This document shows, piece by piece, positions 24,246 through 36,153 of a stretch of DNA of 64,000 nt. The stretch comes from Tilletia caries (Eukaryota > Basidiomycota > Exobasidiomycetes > Tilletiales > Tilletiaceae). Positions within the stretch are counted from its first letter, which is position 1, and the number at the start of each line of letters is the position of its first letter. Below the pieces are notes generated by a model that worked only from the letters and a program-made list of their open reading frames with translations, ran no database searches and was not told where the DNA came from. Made by a program: the position numbers and the translations under genes. The stretch spans positions 186,001-250,000 of the forward strand of contig JALUTQ010000005.1 of assembly GCA_032718865.1 (NCBI GenBank). The letters run 5' to 3'.

Positions 24246-25696
24246 CTAGCCAAGCGCCAAAGCAGCTGTCTCGTAGCCGTAAGCGGCGTAAAACCAGTTA
24301 CCGACATCGTGTCGGAAGGCGTATGTGCCGGTTTGAGGAAGTCGCCCGAAAGCAAGCAGCCCGAAACTCTGTCGCGAGGTTCGCACTCAACTGTGGCCTG
24401 CCTTCCATTAACGAGCCTTGTCCGCTGTTGGCGGCGAGGAAAAGAGGTCCCTCGCCAACGCAGGTGACTGACGCCCGCGACACGAGGAAAGGAATGAGCC
24501 AGACCCCGAGGTCCAGGGTGGCATTTTGCACCTAGAGAATTTATGACATTAATCAGTGATTCTACTCTGTGCCCACTCTATGCTCTGTGGTCCGTACTCA
24601 CCTTGGTGATTGGCTGAAGTATCCAGCGTTGCTGCATGCCCTTTCGCAGGGCGTCGTTGAACCGCTTAATATTTGTGACGTTCATCTCGATCGTGTACTT
24701 CCAGCGCTGTTGTTGCACGATTCGGATGTCTTGAACGCAGAGGAAGCTTGAGTTCTTGCTGTATTGTGTCAGCGAACTCGGTCGCACACCGGAGTAGAAC
24801 GAAATTAGGACCTGTACTGAGAGCTGCATGATTGAGGCAAAGTTGAAGGGTGTCTCCTTCGCTCTCTCTCCCAGCTTCGGGTCAGAGAGCAGAGTAGAGG
24901 GCAGATTCGATGGTTGTTCATGTGTGTACGCTCAAATTAATATGGCATGTGGAACTCACTGAAAGCATTAAGATGTTGAGCTCCGCCCTGCCGTAGAAAA
25001 GCCTTTTGCGGGCATGCCGCGAGAGACCCTCCTTCTCGACGACGCTAGCAACGAAGCGACGAAGCCGATATGGAAGCCCATCTGAATGGTCGTAGGCTTT
25101 TCCTCGGATAATCGCCGTGACCACCTCGCGTTCCCTGATGCGTTGAACTACGCCGGTAAGTAGCATGCTCATCCATGATGTCACGGTTCTAGCCTTCACC
25201 GCGTGTTCTTCTTTGTAGCGTGGTCGTTCAACGCTGACTTTGAACTGGAGTGCGAGGAAGCGGCCATGTCAATTGTCAGTGCTAGCCGAGAAATGAACAA
25301 TCTTATATGCAGACTCACCGCGATGTAACCCGAGAGCTGTTGATAGAGCTGGTTAGCATCCTCAGTCCACGCCACACTCGTCGGCCAAATCGCCTCTGCA
25401 TACGCCTCGTACTTGTAGATGGTGGACAACCGCACCTTCTCTGCATGAAGGGCTGAGAAGCAGGAAGCATGAAGGAGGCATAACGTATCAGCCATCTGCG
25501 AATCAGGAGCAGAAGACAGTCGGTACAGTCGACACTCACCTGATGTCACCGTGTCCTCTGCGACGTCCAGCTGCTTTCGAAGCTCGTCCAAATGCAAGGC
25601 GGTGTCCTCGGAAGTGTAGGCCTTGAGGGCGTCGCGCAGCCTGCTCTTCGTGTTTCGAACCTGTTCTTCAATCTCACGTCGAGAAGAAGGGGCCAT
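24246..25696 (-). pseudogene. Tyrosine recombinase, Crypton-like, truncated before the catalytic Tyr
   Basis: Exons on the minus strand fit 25696-25540, 25452-25319, 25244-24960, 24823-24602 and 24531 onward, all GT/AG and in phase. The N-terminus (MAPSSRREIEEQVRNTKSR) is helical. Then come YKYEAYAEAIWPTSVAWTED, RTVTSWMSMLLTGVVQRIR and LISFYSGVRPSSLTQYSK, which has the Gly-x-Arg-Pro motif bearing the first catalytic Arg. The last exon gives GPLFLAANSGQ, and after a one-base frame change TYAFRHDVGNWFYAAYGYET, the second Arg/His box. The frame stops at ALALG before any catalytic Tyr. This layout matches eukaryotic tyrosine-recombinase transposons (Cryptons, or the DUF3435 captain-like group). 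Element ends were not found. Assignment to the superfamily is fairly firm; to Crypton is tentative. Confidence 0.62.
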
Positions 25697-26137
25697 GATG
25701 AGCGGATGTGTCTGTCTGCGAAGCTCCAAGAGTGTGGAAGAGAGGAGTCAGGACGAGTCTGCCGCACTCGTGAAGAGATCTTCCACACACGGTCGCGTGC
25801 ACCGTGCGCGCGACGCGTGTCGATCATGATCACAGCACAGACACATCTCAATACTCGCAGACTCAAGACTCCGCGGCTGACCTTTGTTACATCCGTCAGA
25901 CAGCCAAAATCCAAATGCACGGACGTCTCTCACTGCAGCTGGACGAACGAGCACGGAGACTGGCGCAGCATGACTCTGTTCGACACCGCGCGCGCCTGGC
26001 TGGCGAAGGACCCACATCAATCTCGAGTTGCATTAGAGAACTTACTTCACAGTGAATATAGCGTGACTGAGCGGCGCATGGAAAGAGCATTACAGAGGAG
26101 AAGGAGAATTACAGTCTGAACGGCGCATGGAAAGATG

Positions 26138-26931
26138 TCAACCTCCGCGGCGGTGAGCTCTGGCAGAGCTTGTGGACTCCGTGTAATGGGGTCGCGCGCG
26201 ACTAGAGGAAGTCGTCGGTGCGGACTCGGTGCGGGCGGGTGCAGAGGCGCGAGGACGAGTGGACGTGGAAGCCGTGGGAGCAGGTCGGGCTGAGGTCGTC
26301 TTTGCAAACAAAGATTCCGGGGTCGAGAGAGCATTCGTTCGAAGCAGCTTGATGGTGCTCTCCAAGCCCAGGTCGCCGAATTCGTCCACATCAATTCCCT
26401 TCTTCCCCTTCGCCGTGAGCAGTTGCTGAATGTTAACCTCCAACAACGCTTTGGTGAGCGTGCAGAGTACGTCGATGGATGTGTTTGTCTGTAATGAAGA
26501 CTGTCCGTCAGCTCGACGTATCTCGTGATCATGTAAGGGTAGCGAATACTTACAGTAGAGGGAGGACGGCGCCCCTTGCGGGCCGGAGCTTTGGTTGGAA
26601 TGTCCTCGTCATCGTCTAGGTCGCCCTCGCTCTCGCCCTCGCTTGTCTGTCGTGCCTTGCCCTTTGTCTTCCCCTTCTTTGACTCCTTGTGCTTGGACGA
26701 TTCGGAGTCCTCGTCTGGTTCCTCGTGGTCCCCAGTCTGCTCCGTCTCTGGGCCCTCGCCAGGCAAGGTCTGATCGATTTCCTGCTGGTCGTCTTCGTCC
26801 GATGTCGCGCTTTCCGTGCCGTGCCCGCTCTGCGTAGGGCGGCGCTTGCGAGGCCTGCGCTCAGACGCTTGGGTCGACGTCGACTCGCCGAATACGACGC
26901 GGCCGGCCTCGCTTTCGCGTTGGCAGGACAT
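26138..26931 (-). CDS. Small highly charged protein upstream of the tyrosine recombinase, unrecognised
   Basis: Two exons (26931-26554, 26488-26138; GT/AG, in phase) give 242 aa from ATG 26931 (MSCQRESEAGRVVFGE). Residues 15-115 alternate basic and acidic runs (RRPRKRRPTQ, TSDEDDQQE, EEPDEDSESSKHKESKKGK, DLDDDEDIP). Next comes a more ordered stretch around LLEVNIQQLLTAKGKKGIDVDE and LGLESTIKLLRTN, then a Ser/Thr/Ala/Arg-rich tail. No family recognised. It is in the same orientation as the recombinase, 440 bases upstream, and has no frame breaks, so it may be a partner gene of that element; this is inference. Confidence 0.5.
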
Positions 26932-27345
26932 GTTGGAGCAGTGGCGGGAGCAGAGAGTGTCGACTGGGTGGTGTGGCAAAGACAGATGGAGGTAAAGAAG
27001 ATGATGTTGTGAGTCTGACAGCTCACAGGATCAACTTCCAGCAGCTACATACTTTCCCTCTAACGTCAGACAGATTCACTCGCAAGCTTTCTGAAATCAG
27101 ACGGATTCAGGCCAAAAGTGAAGCTTGTTCACTGTTGCTGATTGGCAGAGTCCGGAGCGGCTACTCGCGAAGGATGAGACGCCTTTGTCGTCGGCAACGG
27201 GTAGTTGGACCATGCGGCCTTCAGCCGCAAAGCAGCAAGCCTTCGGCCAACCGCGGTTGCGCTCTTGCCCCTGGCGACCGACATTCGATGAGGTTGTGCA
27301 TGTCCACGTTTCTTTGAGCCTTGAGGCGGCGGCATAAGGACGAAC
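26932..27345. other. Gap between the charged-protein gene and Harbinger-2
   Basis: About 410 bases. No coding or repeat structure recognised. Confidence 0.4.
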
Positions 27346-27419
27346 AATAGGAGTTGTCACGCAGACGGAGGAACCTGAAGAAATGCCATGTCTTTCATTT
27401 AATTATGTAAGCAATTAGA

Positions 27420-28620
27420 GCTCGAAAGTGGCTTGGAGGAGCCTGGTACGTGACCAGCCCCTCTCCGCAGAAGGTTTCGGCGATTTCGCGCATCCTTCGG
27501 GGTGTTCCACCATGGAAAAACGCGTCACGGACGCTGGCACGCGTCGACCCAAGGCTCGGCAACTTACCAACTTACCTAACTGCAACTGCGGGTAAGTCAA
27601 CTTCATCTAATTAAACTGTGACTAAACTGCGGGCGGCGGAGCCTCCGGAAAACTAAGTCAATTTAAACTGCATGGGCCCGGACACGGTAAGTTATAGTCA
27701 ATAAAAGTTGCCGTTCGCAAGCCGAAGATTTGATCCAACTTACAGTTAATCACAGCTACTTACAGTGCGAACTTATAGCTACTTATAGTTACTTACAGTT
27801 ACATAAAGTTACTCACAGTGTGCGCAGTAACTAATCATAACTATAGCAGTCAACTATTAATAACTGTATTCAGTAACTAAACATCACTGGAACAATTAAC
27901 TATTAAAAACTGTGCCCACAGTTGCCAATAATAAATGTAACAAGTAACTGAAAATAACTAAAAGGCATGAGTCTTTGGAGGTAGTCAAGAGAGGAAACAT
28001 GTACGAGCGAGCTCGGAGGCGGCAAAGTACGTGCCTAAAGTCAAACTGGAATAGTACCAGACATCTTGAGGTAGATACCGCGTGAATTGGGTGACTGAGA
28101 CGAGATTAAGTTACTATAAATAACTGTAAGTAACGTATACTCGTATAGTGACAGGCGCAAAATTAAGTTAACTGTAATGATAGTAAGTGGCTAAACTGTG
28201 ACTAAACTAAACTGCGGGCGCTGGCGCCGGGTTCCAACTGCAACTAAACTTAACTGCGGACAGTGTTGAACAACATACCATATTATACTGTTTTCACTGT
28301 TTTCAGGGGCTCGGAAAGTAATGTAGTATACTCCATACAACCTTTGGTCGTCGGGAGGGCGAAGGTAGTATATAGGATAGGATAGTATGGTAGTATTTCC
28401 TATAATACTACTATACTCCAAGGCCAAAAAGGGGTAGTACTATAGTATTATGACATCACTACTATAGTATGCGCAAATTTCCCATCATACTATAGTAGTA
28501 GTATAATACTTAAATACTTCATTCTCAAACGCAATCCAGGCAAAGATAATATACTATAGTAGTGCTATAGTGATAGTATATGCATACTATAGGGCTGCCA
28601 TATACTATGGGAATTGATTC
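27420..28620. repeat. Low-complexity palindromic blocks at the left of Harbinger-2
   Basis: 27550-28270 is dense in (A)GTTACTTACAGTTA-like units in both orientations; 28270-28620 is dense in TACTATAGTAGTA-like units. The composition and the CTCGGC starts (CAAGGCTCGGCAACTT near 27549; CAGGGGCTCGGAAAG near 28312) resemble the CTCGGC family of MITEs, but I could not find matching right ends or target duplications. Probably decayed or truncated MITEs. Confidence 0.45.
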
Positions 28621-29444
28621 GGCCACATCCAGATCTGATTCGGCCACAGCCATATGATCACCCTTTGGCCACTCATTTTCACGATCACGAGCAGCGCAAC
28701 TGGTCACCACTCACCAGTCATCGTCACTGCAGACTGCCTAAATTCTGGGCTGTGCCCTGCCCTATGTTGTATATAAAAGGATGCACACACAATGATTTAT
28801 TGAAAATTGAGATCAAGTCTGCTGAGTACGCGCAGGGCACAATAAGTTACGAGAATTGTGGCCAGTATTACCGCACTGCGAGCAGCATGGGCAGACCGAA
28901 CGCGCTGTTGAACGATAAGCAAGCGTGAGGGGAGAATGAGCGGAGCTCGCGCTGGTCGGATGGCGCGTGTGACTTGTGACGCGGAGAAAGAGAGGAGCGC
29001 GCTTGGTCTGGCGCGTGACGCGCTTCCACGTGTACCTTCGTCATCCTTCTGCAGCAATTCAGCGATTCCTAAGAAGATCAACATTCTGCGCGCCCGTGGC
29101 TGACGCTCTCGAGCTCCTCTTTCCCACACCCTTCCATCAGATTCATTGCCCGTTTCTTTCTCGCGCCTCTGTGTGACCTGAAAGTGTTGTTTGGCAGTCT
29201 CTGGTTCCTGGTGTGAGTGCGTTGTCGGTGCGGCCTGGCATCGCAGTCAATAGTCACGCACCCCGTCTCATTGTTTTTGGCGTGCTAATCCCACATGCCA
29301 TATCTACCTATTGTTTGTGTGCAGTGAATCATCGGCGTCAGACATCAGGGCGTGAGTTTCCAGCCTTAGGGCTGGGGGTCCTAATGTGCGAACCTACCCG
29401 TATGCAGCAGTATTGACGCGTCTGTTTTGATTGTTCAGTGCATC
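28621..29444. promoter_or_regulatory. 5' region of the Harbinger-2 transposase gene
   Basis: About 820 bases without a convincing gene before the transposase ATG at 29445. A TATA-like box (TGTATATAAAAGG) lies near 28767-28780. No other sites recognised. Confidence 0.35.
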
Positions 29445-29503
29445 ATGCCTAGGAGGACCGTCCACCAGACGGCATACGATGACCTCCGGGAGGCATTCTA
29501 TGC

Positions 29504-30243
29504 CAGGGCTCGGCACGACTATGGGATTTTACGACTATTACGACTATAGCCTCATACGACTATGAGCAACTATAGCCTCATACGACTATGAGCAACTATA
29601 GTCATAGCCGCTGATAGTCTCACTTACGACTATGACTATGACTATGCTCCAGAAAATGTAAGACAATAGTCGCCATAGTCGTTAAAAATCTGGTTTAAAA
29701 TTGATTTTGCGACTATAGTCGGACAATAGCTGGAAATCAAGGCCATAGTCGCAGCAAAGAATCCGGCTATAGTTCGACTATAGTATGTCATGGTCTGACT
29801 ATAGCTTGAAGCTGCGACTATAGCCACAGGACCGACCGCCACCACTATAGTCAGACTATGTCATCCATTGCCCATGAAACAATATAGCCAGTTATAGTGC
29901 GACTATAATCGTTGGATAGCCGAACCATAGCCTGACTATATCCAATTTTAGGCAATTGAGGGCGACCTACACCATAGCTATTTGTAGTCTGAAATTTGAC
30001 GTGCAACTATAGTGCAAAAATTATTGTCCCAAAGTCCGACTATAGTGGCGCACTGGCGTTACAATTTTGGCTATAGTCACACTATAGTGCAAAATTTGGC
30101 TGCGCAAAAACCTGCGACTATGGTCGAATATGGCACTATAGTCAGACTTGCGACTATGACTATTTCGGATTTCCAAAAAACGCCTACGACTACGACTATG
30201 ACTATGCTCAAAAACGTGCGACTATAGTCGGAGCCGAGCCCTG
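29504..30243. mobile_element. MITE-C1: CAGGGCTCGGC family, 740 bp
   Basis: Ends CAGGGCTCGGC...GCCGAGCCCTG, with the 8 base target duplication TTCTATGC at 29496-29503 and 30244-30251, inside the transposase gene. The interior is dense in CGACTATAG/CTATAGTCG units in both orientations. No coding capacity. Close relative of MITE-C2. Confidence 0.9.
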
Positions 30244-30641
30244 TTCTATGCTGCCGAGGTCATGGACGCTTTTTTTTTCCAGCGACGAAGAAGACTCTCT
30301 TTTCCTGCCTCGCTCGGTTCCGGTTCTTCGTCTTCCTTCTCTCAGAGCTGGGTCTGAAAATACGATTATGGAGGCCATGAGGGACGAGCTCGTGGATGAA
30401 TATGTTTACAGTTTACACGGCTACGCATCGGTATCTCGAGCCTCGTCAACGTGTGCCTCGAACAGGTGATCTGATAGATATCATTTTTGATCATAAGAAA
30501 AAGTGGGTATTATTTACACCTCTACTACTACTTCTGCGTTGCCTATGCAGGACTAATGTGCCAATGCTGACTACTCAGTACTCTGTACTGAAATCCTCCC
30601 TATCCATGTGTTTGTTAGCCGTCCAGTGCTTTTCGTGAGGA

Positions 30642-31212
30642 CAGAGCTCGGCAAGTGAAGATAGTGAGTGTTTTTTCGGACAAAGTATAGTGAAAGTGAA
30701 AGTGAAGGTCTCAGCCGGCGGACAAAGTATAGTTTAGTTATGAAAAGTTGAGATAGTGACTACTAGTTTGAGCGCTTTTTGCGACCGTGCCGGCCGCATA
30801 ACAAACCGCGGGTGTCCCTGATTTTTTTCATCAGAGCTCTGCCAAGTCACTAGGTAGTGAAGATAGTTGCAAAAGTTTTACAAAGTGATGTGAAATCAGG
30901 AGTGTCTAATAATATCATAAAGTGTTGATAGCAACTGGGTAGTAAACTATTAGTTACTTTCCTGACTGAATAGTTACTTACTAGCGACTACCTTAACTTG
31001 GCCGCACTACTAGTGACAGCAAGTGACTTCAAGTTCAACATGAAGACGAACTCACTATCTCCATACTTTCTTCACTTTCCCGGCCCCGCCAAAGTGAAAG
31101 TTCACTATCTTTTTTTCGACGGCTCGGAGGCCAAAGTATAGTGAAAGTTTCACTACTAGTTCTCACTTCCAAGTTACAAAGTATACGAAGTGAAGGAAGT
31201 TGCCGAGGCCTG
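30642..31212. mobile_element. MITE-F: CAGAGCTCGGC variant, 571 bp
   Basis: Ends CAGAGCTCGGCAA and TTGCCGAGGCCTG with imperfect pairing; 8 base target duplication CGTGAGGA at 30634-30641 and 31213-31220, in the Harbinger-2 transposase. The interior carries repeated AAAGTATAGTGAAAG-type units instead of the CGACTATAG units of MITE-C. Non-coding. Confidence 0.85.
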
Positions 31213-32694
31213 CGTGAGGAGCTGCGCGTCTCGGGTCCCGCATTCGACTTCATCCTCGATCAAATCAAAGGGGACGATGTTTTTTATACGGCGCCCGGAA
31301 AGACGCAAATCTCAGTCGAGGTCCAGCTTGTGGTGCTTCTCTACAGACTGGGGCACTACGGCAATGCGGCTACTGACGGTTCAATTGCGTCGCGGTTTGG
31401 ATTAGGCAGGGGGACTGTGGTCAAATGCACGAATAGGGTTCTACAGGCGGTACTACGGTCGGATACACTGAGGAACAGTGTACGATGGCCAGCGAAAGGA
31501 GAGCCACGTGAGGCCTCTAAGAACGAGGCCGCGGCACGATCTACACCTGAATGGAGAGGAGATTGGTGTGGGGTGGACGGTACGACGGTGCCTCTGGCCG
31601 AGAAGCCGTACCTGTACGGACCTGCTTGGTTCGATCGCAAGGGAAGGTATAGCATGAACGTCCAAGTGAGTCAAGATGTTACCCCCCGTGCTCTCCCTTC
31701 ACACTATGGCTTGCGATGACATGTATATCTCTCTCAGATTATTAATGATCACCAGATGAATATAATCGATTTCTCTGTGGGCAGGACGGGCAGTCGCTGT
31801 GCCTCTGTTGCCTTTGAGGACACGCGACTGGCCCAACCGCCAATGTCATTCGGAGATGCTGGAAGCTGGAGAATGGTGCTGGGAAGACGCTGGCTATAAG
31901 AGACAGGACTGGTTGGTGAGTATGCTTTATGAACGCGATGAATGACGAGACCTCAGTCTGATGTACGTTCTCTCTGTTCAGATTCTCCCTTTCACTCGAC
32001 CTCTCAAAGACCCGACGCACAATCGTCACTTCAACTATCACCTGTCTCGAATCCGAATCAGCTCTGAGCACACCATTGGGTGGCTGAAGGGTCGGTTCCA
32101 ATGTTTGAAAGAGTTACGAGTGAGAATCAAAACTGAGGCAAGTAGTTACATCAGGATGGCAGGGGCATAGGTTACTATTCAATTTCTGTAACATTTTACA
32201 TTACTACACTTCACAGGACGATGTACAATATGCTTGCTTGTGGATTCGTGCTGCGGTACTGCTCCACCAGACGGCCAAGTGGGTGGAGCAGGCTGCAGGG
32301 TGATGCCTCGATGGACCCGTTCTATGCGGCGGGTACGGCCTGGGAAGCGGCGGACCGGGAGGACCAGGCCGTAGGGGCTCGCAATGAGAATGCTGAGGAA
32401 CAGGGAGGCACCGGCAACGCAGCAACAGGAGAGTCTCGAGCGCGACCGCTTGCTCGTGCGCACAAGTTCCGAGACGGGCTCATGGCTATACTCCACAAAG
32501 CCATCCCCCCTCGTCAGTCTCGACGAACGTTCTGACCACACTTTCTATGATCTGCAAAACGTTCTTTCTTGTGACAATGAAACGACACATCACTTTTCTA
32601 ACTGCTTTCAGTCCATACGTTCCAGGAGAGACATATCGTGAGATGAAAGTGAGATTGCATGGTGGGAAGATGGCATGGAGAAGAGGCTTCGTGC

Positions 32695-34608
32695 CTAGAT
32701 GTCACGCTGCATCTGCCTGAGACGCAGCTGAAGCTGGAGCCGTTCGATCTCGAGCTCTGCCGTCTTCTGCTTCTGAACCTCGGTCTGGTGCTTGAGTCGC
32801 TTCATCTCCTGCTCCCGCTCCTGCTTGGCAGCCTCGTGGGCAATGAGATCTGCCCTCTCCTTCTCCTTGGCCTCCATTCCAGCCATGACCATCTCCTTCA
32901 TCGAATCAACTGGCTTGCGTTTCTTGGGGGGGGGGGGGGGGCTCGGTCCGCCGGGGCTGCCCTCCTCAGGGAGAAACTGGAAACAAGACAGAGGTAAGGT
33001 TGAGCAGCGCGGTCGTCTTCTTTCACACCATAGAAACATGGCAACGAAACAAGATTGGTTCTCAGTTTCTCACCCTCTTAGCTCCATGGCGATCAGGAGT
33101 CGCAGGAACTTTGCCTTTGCCCTTCGCTCCCGACCCATCACCGCTCGATTCTCCACCACCACCACTACCATCTCCTTCCTGAATCGCACCACCCTCTCCA
33201 TCCAGGCCTTCCTCTTCCTCTTCCTCATCATCTCCCTCACTGTCCTCCTCGTCCTCGCTGCTCTCTTCTCCGGATTCCTCTCCGTCGCTCTTCTCCTCTC
33301 CTCCCTTCGTCCCCTTCTTCTTCTGCTTCTTACCTGCCTTATTGCGGGCATCCAAGACTGTGCTTGCGCCGTCCGAAGAGCTGTTCGTGACGGCGGCAGT
33401 GCCGATATCTAGTCGTGAACCGACGAGAGAGGCCAGCTCGAAGTACCAGGACACCCTCTTACGGACTTGAACTGACATGAAAGAAAAGAAACGTGAACAC
33501 AACACAACCACAACGATAGATGAAGACTGGAGATAGATCCACACGTCCCCATGCTCACCCCAAAGGTTGCTAGACCCATCACTCAAGTCATGTTCAGATT
33601 TCACACCGTTACCAGTGATCTTGAGCTCCGTTCGAGCCTGATAAAAGAGAGTCAGAAGGCCACGACCGGTCTTCTGACTGCATCAAGGATACGAAAAGCC
33701 GTCAGCGCTCGGCAGTGTCAGCACCACGATCCACAGGCAGGTGCAGAGAGTAGCTAGAGGACAAGGACGAGTAGGAGCCAGGGGAGAATGGGAAGGGAGG
33801 CTACTCACTCAATTTTTTGCACAATACGAGATCCATAGTGCTTCAAACTCGCGCTTTTAGAGTCTGCAACGTGCTTCTTGAGCACGGTATCCTTCAGAAG
33901 CTGCACCGCAAGGCCCTTGCCGGCAGAAGACTTGTTCTCGCTCGAGTGTGCTTCGTTCTTGTGGCAGAACCAGACCTTGCGATACGCGTCGAATTCATGG
34001 AGAAGGGTAACGAGCTTGTGCTCCAAAGCAAATTCGTCTTCCTTCCACCTAAAACAAAGGGAAACAGCAGCATCCGTGATCAGTTTATCTTAGCCCTTAT
34101 AGCGAAGAAGTAAGAACGTGGTTAGAATAGGATTTCGAGTGTCTTCCCACCCATCCACCCCCCTAACCTCTCTGCGTCATGCGCTAACCCCATCCTATGG
34201 TCACCGGTAACAGGACCTGGCTTCGCCATCCACAGACCACAGAATCCACAGCCCCCATTAACCCCTCCATAGTCCCATCCTTCAGGAACCCATGACAAGG
34301 CCCAAGCCGCAAGGCCCAAGCCGCAAGGCCAACCAGTGAGAAACGAGACAGGAAAGGATGTGGATGGGAAATGAATTTTGGGCACGAGGAAAGTTAGGGA
34401 GCATGGGAAGAATTCAAAGGAATCGAAAGGAGAGGGAAGGAAAGAGATGGGGGAGGAGAAAGGAAAGGAAAATACGAGATACATACGGAATGACTGGCCA
34501 CTTCTTCCCGCCTTCTTCCGCTCCTTCCTCTGACGGAACGGGTGTGGCCGATGCCGGGGGATCAGTGCGCGCGGGCGGCAGCGCTGCGGGAGACGGTTGG
34601 ATAGACAT
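32695..34608 (-). CDS. Myb-like partner protein of Harbinger-2
   Basis: Minus-strand gene from ATG 34608 (MSIQPSPAALPPARTD). Exon 1 ends at 34487 (KKWPVIP); exon 2 (34048 to ~33809) gives WKEDEFALEHKLVTLLHEFD and KVWFCHKNEAHSSENKSSAG, ending KHYGSRIVQKIE. Further exons give TGNGVKSEHDLSDGSSNLWG, then VRKRVSWYFELASLVGSRLD, a long acidic Ser/Glu/Asp/Gly tract (33150-33340), and finally FLPEEGSPGGPSPPPPPKKR plus a coiled coil (KEKERADLIAHEAAKQEREQ to RLRQMQRDI). The junction after exon 2 (near 33809 and 33640) does not keep phase cleanly, so either the splice is different or the copy is damaged. A G-run near 32926-32940 on the plus strand encodes a poly-Pro stretch. By analogy it is the DNA-binding helper of the transposase. 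It converges on the transposase gene. Confidence 0.65.
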
Positions 34609-34992
34609 GACGCGCGGTAGAACTCGATGCTGGTGGGTTTAGGAGAGTCACGGCAGCTGAGATGATGATGGTTCTCTTCACTACGGCTGAGCAAGGATGG
34701 AAGACAAGAAGACATATGTATCTACACGGTGCTGCGATAAATCAACACCGTGTCGCGAGACTGTTGTTGCTATGCGAGTCTGCGAGAAGCCAAGAATCAA
34801 AGATGAGGGAATTTGTCCGGAGGGTCAAAACAGAGGAGCTCCAGACCTCCTCTGTTCCTCCGTCCCATTTTCCTCGAGGAACCGCGCTAAAACCCAGGGC
34901 TCGGCACAACTATGGGATTTTACGACTAATACGACTATAGCCTTATACAACTATGAGCGACTATAGCCATAGCCGCTGATAGTCGCACTTAC

Positions 34993-35759
34993 TAAGGTTG
35001 CCCCCGGAGTAAGGCGGAGGGCTCCGCCTCCGCACTTCCAAATTCCGCCGGAATTTTGACTTTTTGAGGCGAGCTCCGCCTCCGCAGAGTGCAGACCAAG
35101 ACAGAGCTGAAAAAAAACAGCTCCGCGTTCCGACGGAATTTTACAAAAGTTGAAATCCCAGCTCCGCGCTCCGCGTTTTTTATGTGCGTTTTCATAATGC
35201 TCCTCCGTGCTCCGTGTCTGCGGAGCTCGGAATTCCGTCGGAGCGCAGTGGTGGTATAAGTTGCTCTCAGAATGACTCTAATACAATCAGAGCTATAAAG
35301 TCACCGTCCGACATTGTTGCGGTATTGACTCCAGTGCTATTTTGAAGCTCTCAACGGATGATGATGCCTGTCTTATCCGGTTATCCCCTGAGCGTGTCTT
35401 GATGATGCCTATTTTCTCGGAATTCCGCACATTTCCGCGGATTTTTTGCGGAGTTCCGGCGGAGGCCGGAGCGCACCCAAAATAAGGTCACGTGACCCCT
35501 ATCTTCGACGATCACGTGACCTCACAGCTCAGGCGGAATTCCGCGGAAATTCCGCCGGAATTGTCACATCATTTTGACGGCTCCGTGCTCCGCCGCTCCG
35601 CGTAATTCCGGCGGAGTCCTCCAGGCGGACTCCGTGCTGTTTTAAGGTCAAAAATTTCTCAAAAGTGAGTTCCGCGCTCCGCCTCCGGCGAAGCCCTCCG
35701 TCGGAGGAGTGCGGAGTCCGCAAAACCCCAGCTCCGCGTCAACTCCGGGGACAACCTTA
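34993..35759. mobile_element. MITE-B: TAAGGTTG family, 767 bp, inside MITE-C2
   Basis: Ends TAAGGTTG...CAACCTTA with the 8 base duplication GCACTTAC (34985-34992, 35760-35767). The interior is dense in CTCCGC and GGAATTCCGCCGG-type palindromic units; the centre (35260-35400) is unique. Non-coding. Confidence 0.88.
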
Positions 35760-36153
35760 GCACTTACGACAGTCAATGCCACTATAGTCCGACTATAGTA
35801 TGTCATGGTGTGACTATAGCTTGGAGTTGCGACTATAGCCGCAGGCCCGACCGCCACCGCTATAGTCAGACTATGACATCCATTGCCCATGAAACACTAT
35901 AGCCAGTCATAGTGCGACTATTATTGTTGGATAGTCGAACACTCGAACCGTAGCCTGACTATATCCAATTTTAGACAATTAAAAGCGACCTACAATATAA
36001 TTATTTGTAGTCTGAAATTTGGCGTGCACGGTGCAACTATAGTGCGAAAATTATTGCCCCAAAGTCCGACTATAGTGACGCACAGGCGTTACAATTTTGG
36101 CTATAGTCACACTACAGTGCAAAATTTAACTGCGCAAAAGCCTGCGACTATAG

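Larger units (their letters stand above)
29445..32535 (+). pseudogene. Harbinger-2 transposase, split by two MITEs
   Basis: Starts at ATG 29445 (MPRRTVHQTAYDDLREAFYA), interrupted by MITE-C1 in the FYA codons and by MITE-F later. With the inserts set aside, the reading continues RYLEPRQRVPRTGDLIDIIF, EELRVSGPAFDFILDQIK and HYGNAATDGSIASRFGLGRG (an HTH-like region). The catalytic part follows: WCGVDGTTVPLAEKP (first Asp), WFDRKGRYSMNVQ, intron 31663-31738, IINDHQMNIIDFSVGRTGSR, GEWCWEDAGYKRQDW, then ISSEHTIGWLKGRFQCLKEL with the Glu, and a C-terminal tail to 32535. The usual GSxHD motif with the second Asp is replaced by GSRCAS. A frame change near 31830 and another near 30420 are needed. Defective. 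Confidence 0.8.

Noticed and set aside
24404..24430. Right terminal repeat of the pogo element
   Set aside because: The minus strand reads GCTCGTTAATGGAA here, identical to 14 bases of the pogo left end and in the correct orientation. It lies inside the reading frame of the tyrosine recombinase and is not followed by TA, so it may be chance; I did not use it as a boundary.
27031..27317. Small gene on the plus strand left of Harbinger-2
   Set aside because: Arg/Ser-rich translation with no support from splice sites, motifs or context.
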